This document shows positions 7,908 to 16,312 of a DNA stretch of 64,000 nucleotides, piece after piece. The notes under the pieces are model-generated. The model saw only the letters and a program-made list of their open reading frames with translations, was not told where the DNA came from and searched no databases. The stretch comes from Calditrichota bacterium (GTDB taxonomy: Bacteria > Electryoneota > RPQS01): assembly GCA_020637395.1 (NCBI GenBank), contig JACJWA010000001.1, positions 1,426,001 through 1,490,000 on the forward strand. The letters are read 5' to 3'. Each line of letters begins with the position of its first letter. Position 1 is the first letter of the stretch. The position numbers and the translations under genes are program-made.

Positions 7908-8342
7908 CTATTCACATAGATTGGCCAGACGGATGTACGCGTCTTCGACTTTGTGCATCTCCGAATACAGCGCGGCGGACGGAGCACCGTAGCTCAGCGT
8001 GCGCAGCTCTTTGCAGGCGCGCACAAGATCGGCGGCGGCTTCGTTGTAGAACTTCGTCTGATACGGCGTGCCGTCTTTCAGCGAACCCTTCACGTCGCGC
8101 GCGTAGCTCAAAAGCTCTTTGGAATTTTCGCGCAGATACGCGGACTCAACCGACCACTCGGCTTCGAGCATCGGAATGAACTTATTCCAAAATGCTTCCA
8201 GCTCCTCGGGCGCGCTGGTGGGCAGATAGTGCGGATCCATGAAGCTGTAGCCCCAGTCGGGATCGGCATAGGGGTCATCCCCGGCCATCGCGGCGGTTCC
8301 GAACAGCAAAAGTGCAAGCAGAGAAAAACGAAGAATAGTCAT
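7908..8342 (-). CDS. Small exported protein of unknown function
   Basis: A 144-residue protein with signal peptide MTILRFSLLALLLFGTAAMA, then an acidic start (GDDPYADPDWG) and an all-helical body (EELEAFWNKFIPMLEAEW, YLRENSKELLSYARDVKGS, ADLVRACKELRTL, VEDAYIRLANLCE). No cysteine pairs or metal motifs except one C-terminal Cys. It is probably a periplasmic helical bundle. A promoter (8390-8418) and a ribosome site AAGGAA precede the ATG, and a hairpin follows. I do not recognise the family. Confidence 0.7.
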   Translation of the reverse strand: MTILRFSLLALLLFGTAAMAGDDPYADPDWGYSFMDPHYLPTSAPEELEAFWNKFIPMLEAEWSVESAYLRENSKELLSYARDVKGSLKDGTPYQTKFYNEAAADLVRACKELRTLSYGAPSAALYSEMHKVEDAYIRLANLCE

Positions 8343-8389
8343 AACAGATTTCCTTACCGAAATACTCCCGCAATATCGGCTAACCCTTG

Positions 8390-8418
8390 AAGATACAACT
8401 CTCTTGGCATGAAGTCAA
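8390..8418 (-). promoter_or_regulatory. Promoter for the 7908-8342 gene
   Basis: Minus strand TTGACT (8413-8418), 17-nt spacer, TATCTT (8390-8395), about 48 nt before the ATG. Confidence 0.65.
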
Positions 8419-8574
8419 GAGGGGCCTTTGCATTCTGCGGATTCCGGCGGGGAACCGCGTGCGCTAAATCCCCGCTCGGCGCCAGCGTGAACACTGGACC
8501 CAATGCCGCTGACGCGGTATGCTTCACTCCCCGCGTGAACATCCAAACTCGTCCCCGCAAGGGCCGCGCCAAAC

Positions 8575-9600
8575 TTAGAATATGGCCGCTGCGGCGGCGG
8601 CAGTCCGCGAATGCGGATGCGTCCCCGGCGGAAACACCGTGTCCACTTCAATAACTTCCGCCGGATCACGCAAGGCTTCTTCCAGCGCGCAGATCGCGAC
8701 TTCGCACATCGGGCCTTCTGGCTCCTTGGTCGTGATCCGCTGGAGCCACAGGCCGGGCTGAATCAAGGCATTCACAAGCGGGTTGCGGACATGCCTGGCC
8801 GAAAACCGCAGGAACTCGTAGGAAAGCCCCGCGACCAGAGGAATCAGCGGAAGGTGTGCCGCCAAACGGACCAGAGTATTCGGATAGGGGCCCCAGAGTG
8901 CCACCACAAGCGTATCCACAACCACGAAGAACAGAATAGCCGAAATCGCCACGATCAGCAGAAAGCTCGTCCCACAGCGCGGGTGAAAGCGCGTCTGCTT
9001 CAAGACCTGAGCCGCTTCGAGCGGCTGTCCTTGCTCATACGCAAAAATGGTCTTGTGTTCTGACCCGTGATACTGAAAGACGCGGAAGATGTCCTTGAAC
9101 TGCGAAATCACCCACATATACCCGACCAATGCCAGGATACGCCCGGCACCTGCGATCAGGTGAAAGGCAATTTGCCCCTGATCGCCACCCACCAACAGCT
9201 TAGCCAGCAGATAGGGAAGGTACATGAACATTCCGAGTCCCACGGCAATCGCGACAATGCTCGAAAGATATCCAAGCAGTTTCTGGCCCAATGAAGGCTT
9301 CTTTGCCGCCGCAGCTTGGTCCGGATCTGACTTTTCTGCAGACCAATTCAAGGCATCAATGCCGATTTTCAGAGCTTCTACCATCCCAATCGCACCCCGA
9401 ACGATCGGAAGGCCATAGGCCTTATTTCTCCGGGTTATGGGGTGATACGGGTATGCCCTCAAAGCGATACTACCGTCGGCTTTTCGTGCCGCCATGGCCA
9501 CACGGTGCGGACTGCGCATCATGACGCCTTCGATAAGCGCCTGGCCACCCATGGCCAGCTCAGACGACATTTCCCTGCGATTCAGACTATTTTGATTCAT
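8575..9600 (-). CDS. DUF1385 family membrane protein
   Basis: A 341-residue multi-pass membrane protein. The N-terminal signature MGGQALIEGVMMRSPHRVA is diagnostic of DUF1385 (YqhQ-like), followed by VRGAIGMVEALKIGIDAL, several hydrophobic helices, and the conserved YHGSEHKTIFAYE and RFHPRCGTSFLLI motifs with possible metal-binding His/Cys. The ATG at 9600, with AGAAGG upstream, is preferred over an in-frame codon 66 nt earlier, which would run into the terminator. It follows rpmE after a hairpin; the rpmE-DUF1385 pairing is common in bacteria, but the protein's function is not established. Confidence 0.85.
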   Translation of the reverse strand: MNQNSLNRREMSSELAMGGQALIEGVMMRSPHRVAMAARKADGSIALRAYPYHPITRRNKAYGLPIVRGAIGMVEALKIGIDALNWSAEKSDPDQAAAAKKPSLGQKLLGYLSSIVAIAVGLGMFMYLPYLLAKLLVGGDQGQIAFHLIAGAGRILALVGYMWVISQFKDIFRVFQYHGSEHKTIFAYEQGQPLEAAQVLKQTRFHPRCGTSFLLIVAISAILFFVVVDTLVVALWGPYPNTLVRLAAHLPLIPLVAGLSYEFLRFSARHVRNPLVNALIQPGLWLQRITTKEPEGPMCEVAICALEEALRDPAEVIEVDTVFPPGTHPHSRTAAAAAAIF

Positions 9601-9633
9601 AACAATACCTTCTGATCTACCCCCAATATGCGG

Positions 9634-9663
9634 AAAAGGCGGTATCTCCCAAGAGACACCGCC
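9634..9663 (-). terminator. Terminator or attenuator between rpmE and the DUF1385 gene
   Basis: 11-bp stem (9638-9648 with 9653-9663, one G-U pair) followed on the minus strand by TTTT. It sits 33 nt upstream of the DUF1385 start, so read-through may set that gene's level. Confidence 0.7.
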
Positions 9664-9686
9664 CACACAAAGAACTTAGGACTGTC

Positions 9687-9902
9687 CTATTTCTGCGCAA
9701 ATTTCTGATATTTCTTAAGAAACTTGTCCACACGGCCAGCCGTATCCACCAATTTCTGCTGACCCGTGAAAAATGGGTGGCAGGCATTGCAAATTTCGAC
9801 TTTCCATGTATCTTCATTACGGTTCGCGCGTGTCTGGAAGCTGTTGCCACAGGCGCACTCGATCGTAATCAGTCTGTACGTCGGATGAATGTCAGGTTTC
9901 AT
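9687..9902 (-). CDS. rpmE: Ribosomal protein L31, zinc-binding form
   Basis: A 71-residue protein of the large ribosomal subunit starting MKPDIHPTYRLITIECACGN. The CxC (CAC) and CxxC (CNAC) pairs mark the zinc-containing type, followed by the conserved HPFFTG and a basic C-terminus (KFLKKYQKF). The ATG at 9902 has GAGGA upstream, and a strong promoter lies 28 nt further up; an upstream in-frame ATG would start before that promoter. In several bacteria a zinc-free paralogue replaces this form under zinc starvation. A zinc uptake locus lies about 3 kb away, but no link is shown. Confidence 0.95.
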   Translation of the reverse strand: MKPDIHPTYRLITIECACGNSFQTRANRNEDTWKVEICNACHPFFTGQQKLVDTAGRVDKFLKKYQKFAQK

Positions 9903-9929
9903 GTTCGGATTCCTCGGATTTGAACGCGG

Positions 9930-9958
9930 AATATACACATTCTTGCCCCCATTGTCAA
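9930..9958 (-). promoter_or_regulatory. Promoter for rpmE
   Basis: Minus strand TTGACA (9953-9958), 17-nt spacer, TATATT (9930-9935). The same hexamers and spacing as the ychF promoter. Confidence 0.85.
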
Positions 9959-9978
9959 CTACTCAAAAGGGAGTCAAA

Positions 9979-10959
9979 ATGCGCATCTTCTTGCTCACTC
10001 TATCTTTACTTTTTATAGCATCTTGCAGTTCCGACGATCCGTCAGATCCGCGGGTTCGGCCGATGGTTTCCACGAAGGGCGTGTCGCTGTCACCGCGCTC
10101 GTTCTCAAGTGGCGACTTTGTTCAATTCTTCGAACTGGCCGAAACAGCAGGCCGTTTCATTACCTGGACTGGAAACTGGACAGACTTTGCGAATCCGCAG
10201 TCGGCCGCGGAGGTAGTGGCCTCGCTGAGCGGAACCTACGACTATGAGCCTGTCATTGTCACAAGCTGGTTCAGCACCGAAACCGGCGCTCCGCTTCAAG
10301 AGATGAACGATTCGACGAAACAAAGGTTCCTGGAATACACCACCGACTTCGTGCGGCGGCACCGTCCCCCCTATCTTGTGGTGGGTGTCGAACTCAATAC
10401 GGCCTACGACTTTTCAGCGGCGAACTTCCAGGACTTCGCGTCCTACTTCCCGCAGATAGTAGATTGCGTCCACACCACATCACCAACCACAAAGGTCGCC
10501 CCGGACTTCCTGTGGGAAAAAACTCTGGGCTATCACGGCGGACTCTTCGGCGGAACAAATGACACCACGAACACACAATTTGAGTTGATCGCCGCATTCC
10601 CGGATGCGGACTTCATCGGGTTCAACAGCTATCCAAGCTTGATCTTTGCTCATCCGGATTCAATTCCGACGAACTACTACTCACGCATTTCCAGCATCAC
10701 GAATAAGCCTGTCGCCTTCTTTGAGACCGGTTGGCACACCGCCAATGACATTCCCGGCTGGGAAAGCAGCGAAGCCGAACAGGTTCGATTTGTCGAACGT
10801 TATCTCGAAATGACGTCCGCGCTCGATCCTCTTGTACTGATCTGGCCGTTCCTGTTTGATCCCCAGACTTCCGCGCCGTTCAATTCGATGGGACTCTGGG
10901 ATCGAACTTCAGGCAATGAGAAACCGGCGTGGAGTCTGTGGCGGGATGCGGAAATTTAG
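9979..10959 (+). CDS. Lipoprotein with a glycoside-hydrolase-like TIM barrel
   Basis: A 326-residue protein starting MRIFLLTLSLLFIASCSS; FIASC is a lipobox, so it is lipid-anchored. The rest reads like a (beta/alpha)8 glycosidase: VSLSPRSFSS at strand 1, LVVGVELNTAYDF with a Glu where a clan GH-A acid/base would sit, DADFIGFNSYPSL, and VAFFETGWHT with a second Glu in the nucleophile position after the GFNSYP strand. It is shorter than most GH families and the GH number cannot be given. An AAAAGGGAG ribosome site precedes the ATG and a terminator follows, so it is probably monocistronic. Confidence 0.7.
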   Translation: MRIFLLTLSLLFIASCSSDDPSDPRVRPMVSTKGVSLSPRSFSSGDFVQFFELAETAGRFITWTGNWTDFANPQSAAEVVASLSGTYDYEPVIVTSWFSTETGAPLQEMNDSTKQRFLEYTTDFVRRHRPPYLVVGVELNTAYDFSAANFQDFASYFPQIVDCVHTTSPTTKVAPDFLWEKTLGYHGGLFGGTNDTTNTQFELIAAFPDADFIGFNSYPSLIFAHPDSIPTNYYSRISSITNKPVAFFETGWHTANDIPGWESSEAEQVRFVERYLEMTSALDPLVLIWPFLFDPQTSAPFNSMGLWDRTSGNEKPAWSLWRDAEI

Positions 10960-11072
10960 GGTGCGTTTCGGATGGGGTAGTTCGAGGTTCAAGTTGAGGG
11001 GATGAATGCGCGGAATATAGCAGCGAACCACGTTCTTCTAACTACTGACTTCATATTTCATACTTTAGTAAA

Positions 11073-11107
11073 AACTCCCGGTGCCGCACACCGGGAGTTC
11101 TGTTTTT
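11073..11107 (+). terminator. Terminator for the glycosidase-like gene
   Basis: 11-bp stem (11073-11083 with 11089-11099, core ACTCCCGGTG) followed by CTGTTTTT. It may also stop dinB transcription from the other side. Confidence 0.85.
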
Positions 11108-11186
11108 GGTCGCGGCCCGAACGCATCTGCCAAGGAATACGTCCGAGCCGCATTGGGTCATCCTGTTCTCGAACTACATCATGGTC

Positions 11187-12437
11187 TCATCGCCCGTTCA
11201 TCCCTTCAAACCTAAATGAAATCGAACCGAATTGGCGGCCCCGCCGAGCCGTGTGAAAGCGATCCTTCGGTCCCAGCATGTTCCCCGCATAACCAATCAA
11301 ATTGGCTCCGAATTTCTCCTTGATGTCGTCGCAGGCATGCGTGAGCACGTCCCGATCCTGTCGCGGTGCGAAGAGCTCCTGCTGCTGCACGCGGGACATC
11401 GGGACAAGCTGTGAAATGTCCACGCCCACCAGCCGCACCGGACGTGTAGGGTCATACAACTCCTCAAAAATCTTCTTCGCCGCAGCATAGATGTCCGACT
11501 CCATATGGACAAATCGCGCAAGCTTTCTCTGTTGATGGACCGTCTCAAATCCCTTGTATCGAATCTTTACGGTAACGACGCGCCCGGTAAGATGCGCCGT
11601 GCGCAGACGACGAGCAACCTTCTCGCACAACAGCATGATCCTGCCCAAGATCGAGTCTATCGAGGTCTGGTTCTCGAAAAACGTCGTCTCATGGCTCATG
11701 GATTTTTCGGAAGGAAGCTCCTCCGTGCGCAAGACCGTGCTGTTCCCTCCACCCCGTGCCAACAGCTGCAGCTCAGGTCCGCGAACTCCGAGTTTGTTCC
11801 TGAGGATTTCCGTCGGATAGATCGCCAGCTCATGCAGCGTCCGAATTCCGAGTCCGTGCAGCACGTGACTCGTCGCCGGACCGATGCCGTTCATGTCTTC
11901 AATCGGAAGCGGTCCCATGATCTCCGCAACTTTCGACGGCGGAATATGAGTAAATCCCCGCGGCTTGTTCATCCCGGATGCGAGTTTCGCCACACAGCGC
12001 GACGCCCCCGCACCGATCGAAGCCGTCACGCCGACTTCCCGCTCAATGCGCTCCTGGATTTCAAAACCCAGCGCCTTGACGCTCGGCCAATGCCACACCA
12101 CGTCCGTGACATCCAGTGCGGCTTCATCAATGGAGATGAACTCAACCTTGTCCGTGTAATCAATCAGAATGTCCCGCACCCGACGCGACGCATCCACGTA
12201 GCGGCTCGAATCCGAGCGCACACAGATCGCCTGCGGACACTTCTGCAGAGCCTCGTGTATCGGCATACCGGATCGTGCCCCGAATTTGCGAGCCTCGTAG
12301 GACGCCGTGGTCACGACACCGCGACCGCCGGGACTGCCGCCGACCAGTATCGGCTTGCCGCGCAGGCTGGGATTGTCGCGCATTTCGACCGCCGCGAAAA
12401 ACTGGTCGAGATCAACGTGAAAAATGGTTTTGCTCAT
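11187..12437 (-). CDS. dinB: Y-family DNA polymerase IV
   Basis: A 416-residue translesion polymerase. Motifs: HVDLDQFFAAVE (metal Asp and steric-gate Phe) at 6-17, YEARKFGARSGMP, SIDEAALDVTD (catalytic Asp/Glu; the residue after SIDEA is usually Tyr or Phe but is Ala here), GASRCVAKLASGMNKP, HhH motif IEDMNGIGPATSHVLHGLGI, and a little-finger domain near RLVGVDISQL. No beta-clamp peptide is obvious at the C-terminus. Downstream of a DUF6504 gene (gap 74 nt) and a LexA-like box, which suggests SOS control. Confidence 0.95.
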   Translation of the reverse strand: MSKTIFHVDLDQFFAAVEMRDNPSLRGKPILVGGSPGGRGVVTTASYEARKFGARSGMPIHEALQKCPQAICVRSDSSRYVDASRRVRDILIDYTDKVEFISIDEAALDVTDVVWHWPSVKALGFEIQERIEREVGVTASIGAGASRCVAKLASGMNKPRGFTHIPPSKVAEIMGPLPIEDMNGIGPATSHVLHGLGIRTLHELAIYPTEILRNKLGVRGPELQLLARGGGNSTVLRTEELPSEKSMSHETTFFENQTSIDSILGRIMLLCEKVARRLRTAHLTGRVVTVKIRYKGFETVHQQRKLARFVHMESDIYAAAKKIFEELYDPTRPVRLVGVDISQLVPMSRVQQQELFAPRQDRDVLTHACDDIKEKFGANLIGYAGNMLGPKDRFHTARRGRQFGSISFRFEGMNGR

Positions 12438-12511
12438 GGCGCCACTAAATATGAAGTCAGAAATATGAAATATGAAAGACGACGTCAGTCATCCAATGTG
12501 CTGGTCACCCA

Positions 12512-12766
12512 TTACGTTTCGTGGCGGAGTCGCTCCATGCGCCACGCTTGGGACTCGTTATTGAAGGACAGCTCATAAACCTCGGGGCCATCGGAATGAA
12601 CTGAAAAATAGTGGTATATGGCCGTCCCATCTTTCTGCTTCCAAGTGCCGTTGATGCGAAACACCTTGTACACCCGCTCCCGCCAACGAAACTTGAGCGG
12701 TGTCAACTTACCCCGCTGAAAAAGGGCAATAACTTCTATCGGATCAAATAGTTCGGTGTCGTTCAT
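12512..12766 (-). CDS. DUF6504-like small protein upstream of dinB
   Basis: An 84-residue protein: PIEVIALFQRGKLTPLKFRWRE, VYKVFRINGTWKQKDG, YHYFSVHSDGPEVYELSF, WRMERL. The compact all-beta pattern (one residue strand core PLKFRWRERVYKV and W-rich turns) matches DUF6504-type proteins that accompany Y-family polymerases/ImuB in some bacteria. It lies just upstream of dinB on the same strand, and the GAAC-N4-GTTC box lies 63 nt before its ATG. A role in translesion synthesis is inferred from the neighbour only. The family match is from memory of the pattern. Confidence 0.65.
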   Translation of the reverse strand: MNDTELFDPIEVIALFQRGKLTPLKFRWRERVYKVFRINGTWKQKDGTAIYHYFSVHSDGPEVYELSFNNESQAWRMERLRHET

Positions 12767-12828
12767 CGCTGTCTGGACATCTGTTCAAAAGACCCTCCAA
12801 AGTAATCCGGCTGCATTTTGAGCCGGAG

Positions 12829-12842
12829 TGAACACTTGTTCA
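12829..12842. promoter_or_regulatory. LexA-like operator (GAAC-N4-GTTC)
   Basis: TGAACACTTGTTCA contains GAAC(12830-12833)-ACTT-GTTC(12838-12841), the core of the Gram-positive LexA/Cheo box. It is upstream of the DUF6504-dinB pair on the minus strand, as expected for SOS genes. No lexA gene is in the window. Confidence 0.55.
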
Positions 12843-12974
12843 AAGGACAAGATACGACAAGAAACCAGAAAAGTCAAGGGGCACGCTGCGTCCTTTTCGA
12901 CTCTTAATCATTGCCCGGCTATGCTACTGACCGCCTTGCAATTCCGGGAACGAAGCCGTATTATGGGAGCCATC

Positions 12975-13259
12975 ATGCTTCCCCGTCCGTCACTTCTCAG
13001 GTTGTTGCTGTCCGCAGCATTTGCAGCCCTCTTGGTCACCGCGAATTTCGTGGCGATCGAGCACGATTGCCACCACCCCGGGGAAGACTCGCACGATTGT
13101 ACCCTCTGCTGGATTTCATTCTCGCCCGCCGAGAATGCCGATCAACCCACCCTCACCCCTCCCGCGCAGCCAGAAACGCTGGTATCGATCCCCGATCTCA
13201 GTCCGGTGCGCATCGAGCATCCCAGCTCACACTCTCCCCGTTCGCCTCCCAGTCTGTAA
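12975..13259 (+). CDS. Small His/Cys-rich envelope protein of the zinc locus
   Basis: A 94-residue protein: a hydrophobic N-terminus (LLRLLLSAAFAALLVTANFVA), then a metal-binding-like stretch EHDCHHPGEDSHDCTLC with four His and three Cys within 17 residues, then a Pro/Ser-rich tail. GGGAG 5 nt before the ATG at 12975 picks that start over an ATG 12 nt earlier. It precedes a barrel protein, a binding protein and a permease on the same strand, so a role in metal handling is inferred. It is not a recognised family. Confidence 0.6.
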   Translation: MLPRPSLLRLLLSAAFAALLVTANFVAIEHDCHHPGEDSHDCTLCWISFSPAENADQPTLTPPAQPETLVSIPDLSPVRIEHPSSHSPRSPPSL

Positions 13260-13348
13260 CCTCCGCTCACTTTAAGACACTCGCCGTCCGCTCACGCTCT
13301 TCGTGATGGGCGCTCTGTGCTACTCTCAACTTTAACGAGGTTACATAC

Positions 13349-14419
13349 ATGTCGTTTCGTTTCTCGCATCCATACATGTGGCTTGTGCTGTCGTGTCTTG
13401 CCGTTTGGTCAGCCGCGCAGGCCGGAGTCACCAACCCGGATATTTCCGTCGTCGGTCAAATGCGCGCGTTCATGACCGATGATGCCGCCGATATCAATCG
13501 TGATCGCGCGCAGCTCTCTTTCGACGAATCCGAACTCATTCTCGACGCAGCATTGAACCCGTTTGCGCGCGGCACGTTTGTGATTGCCATCGCCGATGAA
13601 GAGGTCGAAATCGAAGAAGGGTTTCTCACGATGAGCAAAGGCCTCCCCGACGGTCTCGGATTGAAATTCGGTAAGTACCGCGCGGGCTTCGGCAAACTCA
13701 ATCAAGTGCATCCGCACGCCTACCCTTTCACCGAACGCTTCAATGTCCTGGCGGCCTTTCTTCCCGGCGAAGAATCGTTCAACGAAATCGGCGGACAAGT
13801 TTCGTATAGACTTCCGCTGAAATCCGACCTCTCCTCCACCGTGTCGCTCGATGTCTTGCAGGGAAATTCGTTTCATCCCGATGAAGAAGACTCGCGTCTG
13901 GCCGTGCTGGGACGCTGGGCGAATTTCTTTATGTTTAACGACGAATCCTCGATGGAACTCGGCGTCTCGGCGACCCACGGTGTCAACAACGTCGCAGCCA
14001 AAACCACAACGTCCGTGTTCGGTTTCGACGCCAAAGCGAAGTTGTGGTTCAATGCGCAAGACGTGCTCGTCCTGCAGGGAGAATTTCTCGCACTCGATCG
14101 TGAAGATGCCGACGTTGATGAAGACAGCGGCGAAATGTCCACGTCGCACGTGCGTCCCGTGGGCGGCTATTTGTTTGGCGATATGACGATGAAAAAGCGT
14201 TACAATTTCGGCGCACGCTACGAACGCTATCAACGGCCCGAACCGGAAAAACCGTGGGACCAGGCTGTCGGCGCGTTCGCGGGCCTCGCGCTCATGGAAG
14301 AGACGACGCTCTTTCGTCTAAACTTTGATCATGTCATGCCCGACGCGGAAGATGCCTTCAACACCTACACGTTTCAGGTGATCTTCTCGATGGGACCGCA
14401 CAGGCCGCATCAATTCTAA
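13349..14419 (+). CDS. Porin-like outer-membrane beta-barrel in the zinc locus
   Basis: A 356-residue protein with a signal peptide cleaved near SAAQA and a body of alternating strands (FARGTFVIAIADEEVEIEEGF, LGLKFGKYRAGFGKLNQVHPH, LGRWANFFMFNDESSMELGVSAT, YNFGARYERYQ, TFQVIFSMGPHRPHQF) ending in Phe, as outer-membrane barrels do. The motif LKFGKYRAGFGKLNQ.H.HAYPF is typical of phosphate/zinc-associated porins. It lies 12 nt upstream of the metal-binding protein gene, so it is likely the outer-membrane entry point for the same metal. No TonB box is seen. Confidence 0.75.
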   Translation: MSFRFSHPYMWLVLSCLAVWSAAQAGVTNPDISVVGQMRAFMTDDAADINRDRAQLSFDESELILDAALNPFARGTFVIAIADEEVEIEEGFLTMSKGLPDGLGLKFGKYRAGFGKLNQVHPHAYPFTERFNVLAAFLPGEESFNEIGGQVSYRLPLKSDLSSTVSLDVLQGNSFHPDEEDSRLAVLGRWANFFMFNDESSMELGVSATHGVNNVAAKTTTSVFGFDAKAKLWFNAQDVLVLQGEFLALDREDADVDEDSGEMSTSHVRPVGGYLFGDMTMKKRYNFGARYERYQRPEPEKPWDQAVGAFAGLALMEETTLFRLNFDHVMPDAEDAFNTYTFQVIFSMGPHRPHQF

Positions 14420-14431
14420 GGGAGCGCACAC

Positions 14432-15316
14432 ATGAAAACCATAAGCTATTTCGTCGCGGCGCTTTTGATTTTTGCGTCGCAGTCGTTGGCTACACTGTCT
14501 GTCGCAACGTCGCTTCCCGATTTCGCATCAATTGCGTCGTATGTCGGCGGCGATCAAGTCGAGGCCTTTTCCATCGCGCGCAGCACGGCCGATCCGCATT
14601 CGGTAGAAGTGCTGCCGACTTATATGGTGCGTGTGTCGCGCGCTGATCTGTTTTTGAAAGTCGGTTTGGGATTGGATCAGTGGGCCGATCAGATTATTGA
14701 AGGCGCGCGCAACTCCAAACTGAAAATTACCGATTGCTCGGCGGGCATTTCCGTCTTGGAAAAACCGACGGGCAAAGTTGACGCGGCGATGGGCGACGTG
14801 CATCCCGACGGAAACCCGCACTACTGGCTCGATCCGCAAAACGGAGTGCAGATCGCGGAGACGATTGCCAATGCACTCGCGGCATTAGATCCTGCGCACG
14901 CGGATCTGTTCACTTCTAATGTTGAAAAGCTGCGCGCGGAAATCGCGGCCAAGCTTCCGGCCTGGCAGGAGATCGCCGATCACGTTCCCAATCACATTTT
15001 CGTGAGCTATCACTCGTCATGGAGCTATTTCGCGCATGCGTTTAATCTGAAAATCGCGGCGAAGATCGAACCCGTGCCCGGAATTCCTCCGACGGCGCGG
15101 CATCTGGCCGAACTGGTCAACATCATCTCGTCCGAGGGCGTGAAGCTCGTCGTGCAGGAGCCGTATTTCTCCAATGACGGAGCAAAATACCTCGCGCGCG
15201 AAACGGGCGTGACCGTTCTGAAACTTGCGCCTTCGTGCGAAGATGCAAATGCATGGTCGTACCTTGCGCATTTTGACTCCATCTTCAACGCATTTGAAAC
15301 GGCCGCCGCGCAATGA
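14432..15316 (+). CDS. znuA: Metal ABC transporter substrate-binding protein (ZnuA-like)
   Basis: A 294-residue periplasmic cluster A-I binding protein for Zn (or Mn). Signal peptide MKTISYFVAALLIFASQSLA; metal-ligand candidates His in DPHSVEVLP, His in GNPHYWLDP, His in SYHSSWSYF and an acid in EPYFSNDGA. It lacks the long His/Asp loop of enterobacterial ZnuA; only a short DVHPDGNPH is present. It overlaps the permease start by 4 nt. Zn over Mn is inferred from the His/His/His set and the His/Cys-rich neighbour. Confidence 0.88.
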   Translation: MKTISYFVAALLIFASQSLATLSVATSLPDFASIASYVGGDQVEAFSIARSTADPHSVEVLPTYMVRVSRADLFLKVGLGLDQWADQIIEGARNSKLKITDCSAGISVLEKPTGKVDAAMGDVHPDGNPHYWLDPQNGVQIAETIANALAALDPAHADLFTSNVEKLRAEIAAKLPAWQEIADHVPNHIFVSYHSSWSYFAHAFNLKIAAKIEPVPGIPPTARHLAELVNIISSEGVKLVVQEPYFSNDGAKYLARETGVTVLKLAPSCEDANAWSYLAHFDSIFNAFETAAAQ

Positions 15317-16146
15317 TTGAAGCATTTTCCTATCCGTTCATGTGGTGGGCGCTCGCGGCCTGTCTCGTGCTCGCGGGGATTCACGCGTATTTGGGATTTC
15401 ACGTCGTCAAGCGCGGCGTGATCTTCGTAGATCTTTCGATGGCGCAGATTGCTGCGCTCGGGATGGCCGTAGCCATTGCGACAGACCTGCACGACCACCC
15501 GGTTGCGGAGTATCTCTTCCCTGTTGCGGCCACGTTGCTGGGCGCAGTGATCTTCGCGTGGCTTCGGCATCTCGAGCACAAAGTACCGCTCGAAGCCTTC
15601 ATCGGCATCACCTTCGCGTCCGCGCAGGCGCTCGTGCTCTTGCTGCTCGAACACACGGCGTCGGGCACGGAGCATTTGAAGGAAACTCTCGTCGGAAACA
15701 TCTTCACTGTTTCGCCATCGGTCGTGATTCGCACCGCGGCAATCTACGCGGGAATCGGCTTGATTCATTTATTGATTCGCAAGCCATTGTTCGAAATCAC
15801 GAACAACCCCGAGGCTGCCAAGAAAACCCGCAACATGTTCGGATGGGATGTGCTTTTTTATGGAACCTTCGGAATCGTCGTCACCTCATCCGTGAAAATC
15901 GCCGGAGTGCTGTTGGTCTTCGCGCTTCTGGTCATTCCGTCGGTGGCGGGTGTGCTCGTCTCCGATAAGGCCAGCGTGCGCCTGATCGTCGGCTGGTCGT
16001 TTGCGTTTGTTTGCAGCGTCCTAGGGCTTGCTGCGGCATTTTTGTTTGATGCGCCAGCCGCTCCGATGATTCTGACCGTGCTGACGGCGGCATTGGTCGT
16101 CCACGGCCTCGCAGTCGCGGCCTTTGGAAGACTCCGGACACGGTGA
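15313..16146 (+). CDS. znuB: Metal ABC transporter permease (ABC-3/ZnuB family)
   Basis: A 277-residue inner-membrane protein with 7-8 hydrophobic helices and the ABC-3 signature: GIHAYLGFHVVKRGVIFVDLSMAQIAALG near the N-terminus, FGIVVTSSVKIAGVLLVFALLVIPS near the middle. Translationally coupled to the binding protein (ATGA overlap). No ATPase (ZnuC) gene follows; the next feature is a tRNA on the other strand, so the ATPase must come from elsewhere. Confidence 0.9.
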   Translation: MIEAFSYPFMWWALAACLVLAGIHAYLGFHVVKRGVIFVDLSMAQIAALGMAVAIATDLHDHPVAEYLFPVAATLLGAVIFAWLRHLEHKVPLEAFIGITFASAQALVLLLLEHTASGTEHLKETLVGNIFTVSPSVVIRTAAIYAGIGLIHLLIRKPLFEITNNPEAAKKTRNMFGWDVLFYGTFGIVVTSSVKIAGVLLVFALLVIPSVAGVLVSDKASVRLIVGWSFAFVCSVLGLAAAFLFDAPAAPMILTVLTAALVVHGLAVAAFGRLRTR

Positions 16147-16273
16147 ACGAAACTGTTTGCAATGGAAAGTCGGCTTGACTGCCAGGCAAAGTCGGATGGT
16201 TCGATCGCGGCTCTTGTACCAACCGCTGGCACGGCGGATTTAGACAAGTTTCATTCCGTCTTGTCCGATGTGC

Positions 16274-16307
16274 AAAACAAAGAAACAGACTCGTAAGAGT
16301 CTGTTTC
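16274..16307 (-). terminator. Terminator after tRNA-Pro
   Basis: 11-bp stem (16282-16292 with 16297-16307, core ACAGACTC) followed on the minus strand by TTTGTTTT, 5 nt past the tRNA 3' end. Confidence 0.85.
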
Positions 16308-16312
16308 TTGTG

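Noticed and set aside
11505..12578. 357-codon + strand frame opposite dinB
   Set aside because: Antisense shadow of a conserved polymerase; basic, low-complexity translation.
13409..14233. 274-codon minus-strand frame opposite the porin-like gene
   Set aside because: The + strand frame has a signal peptide, barrel strands and operon context; the antisense frame has none.
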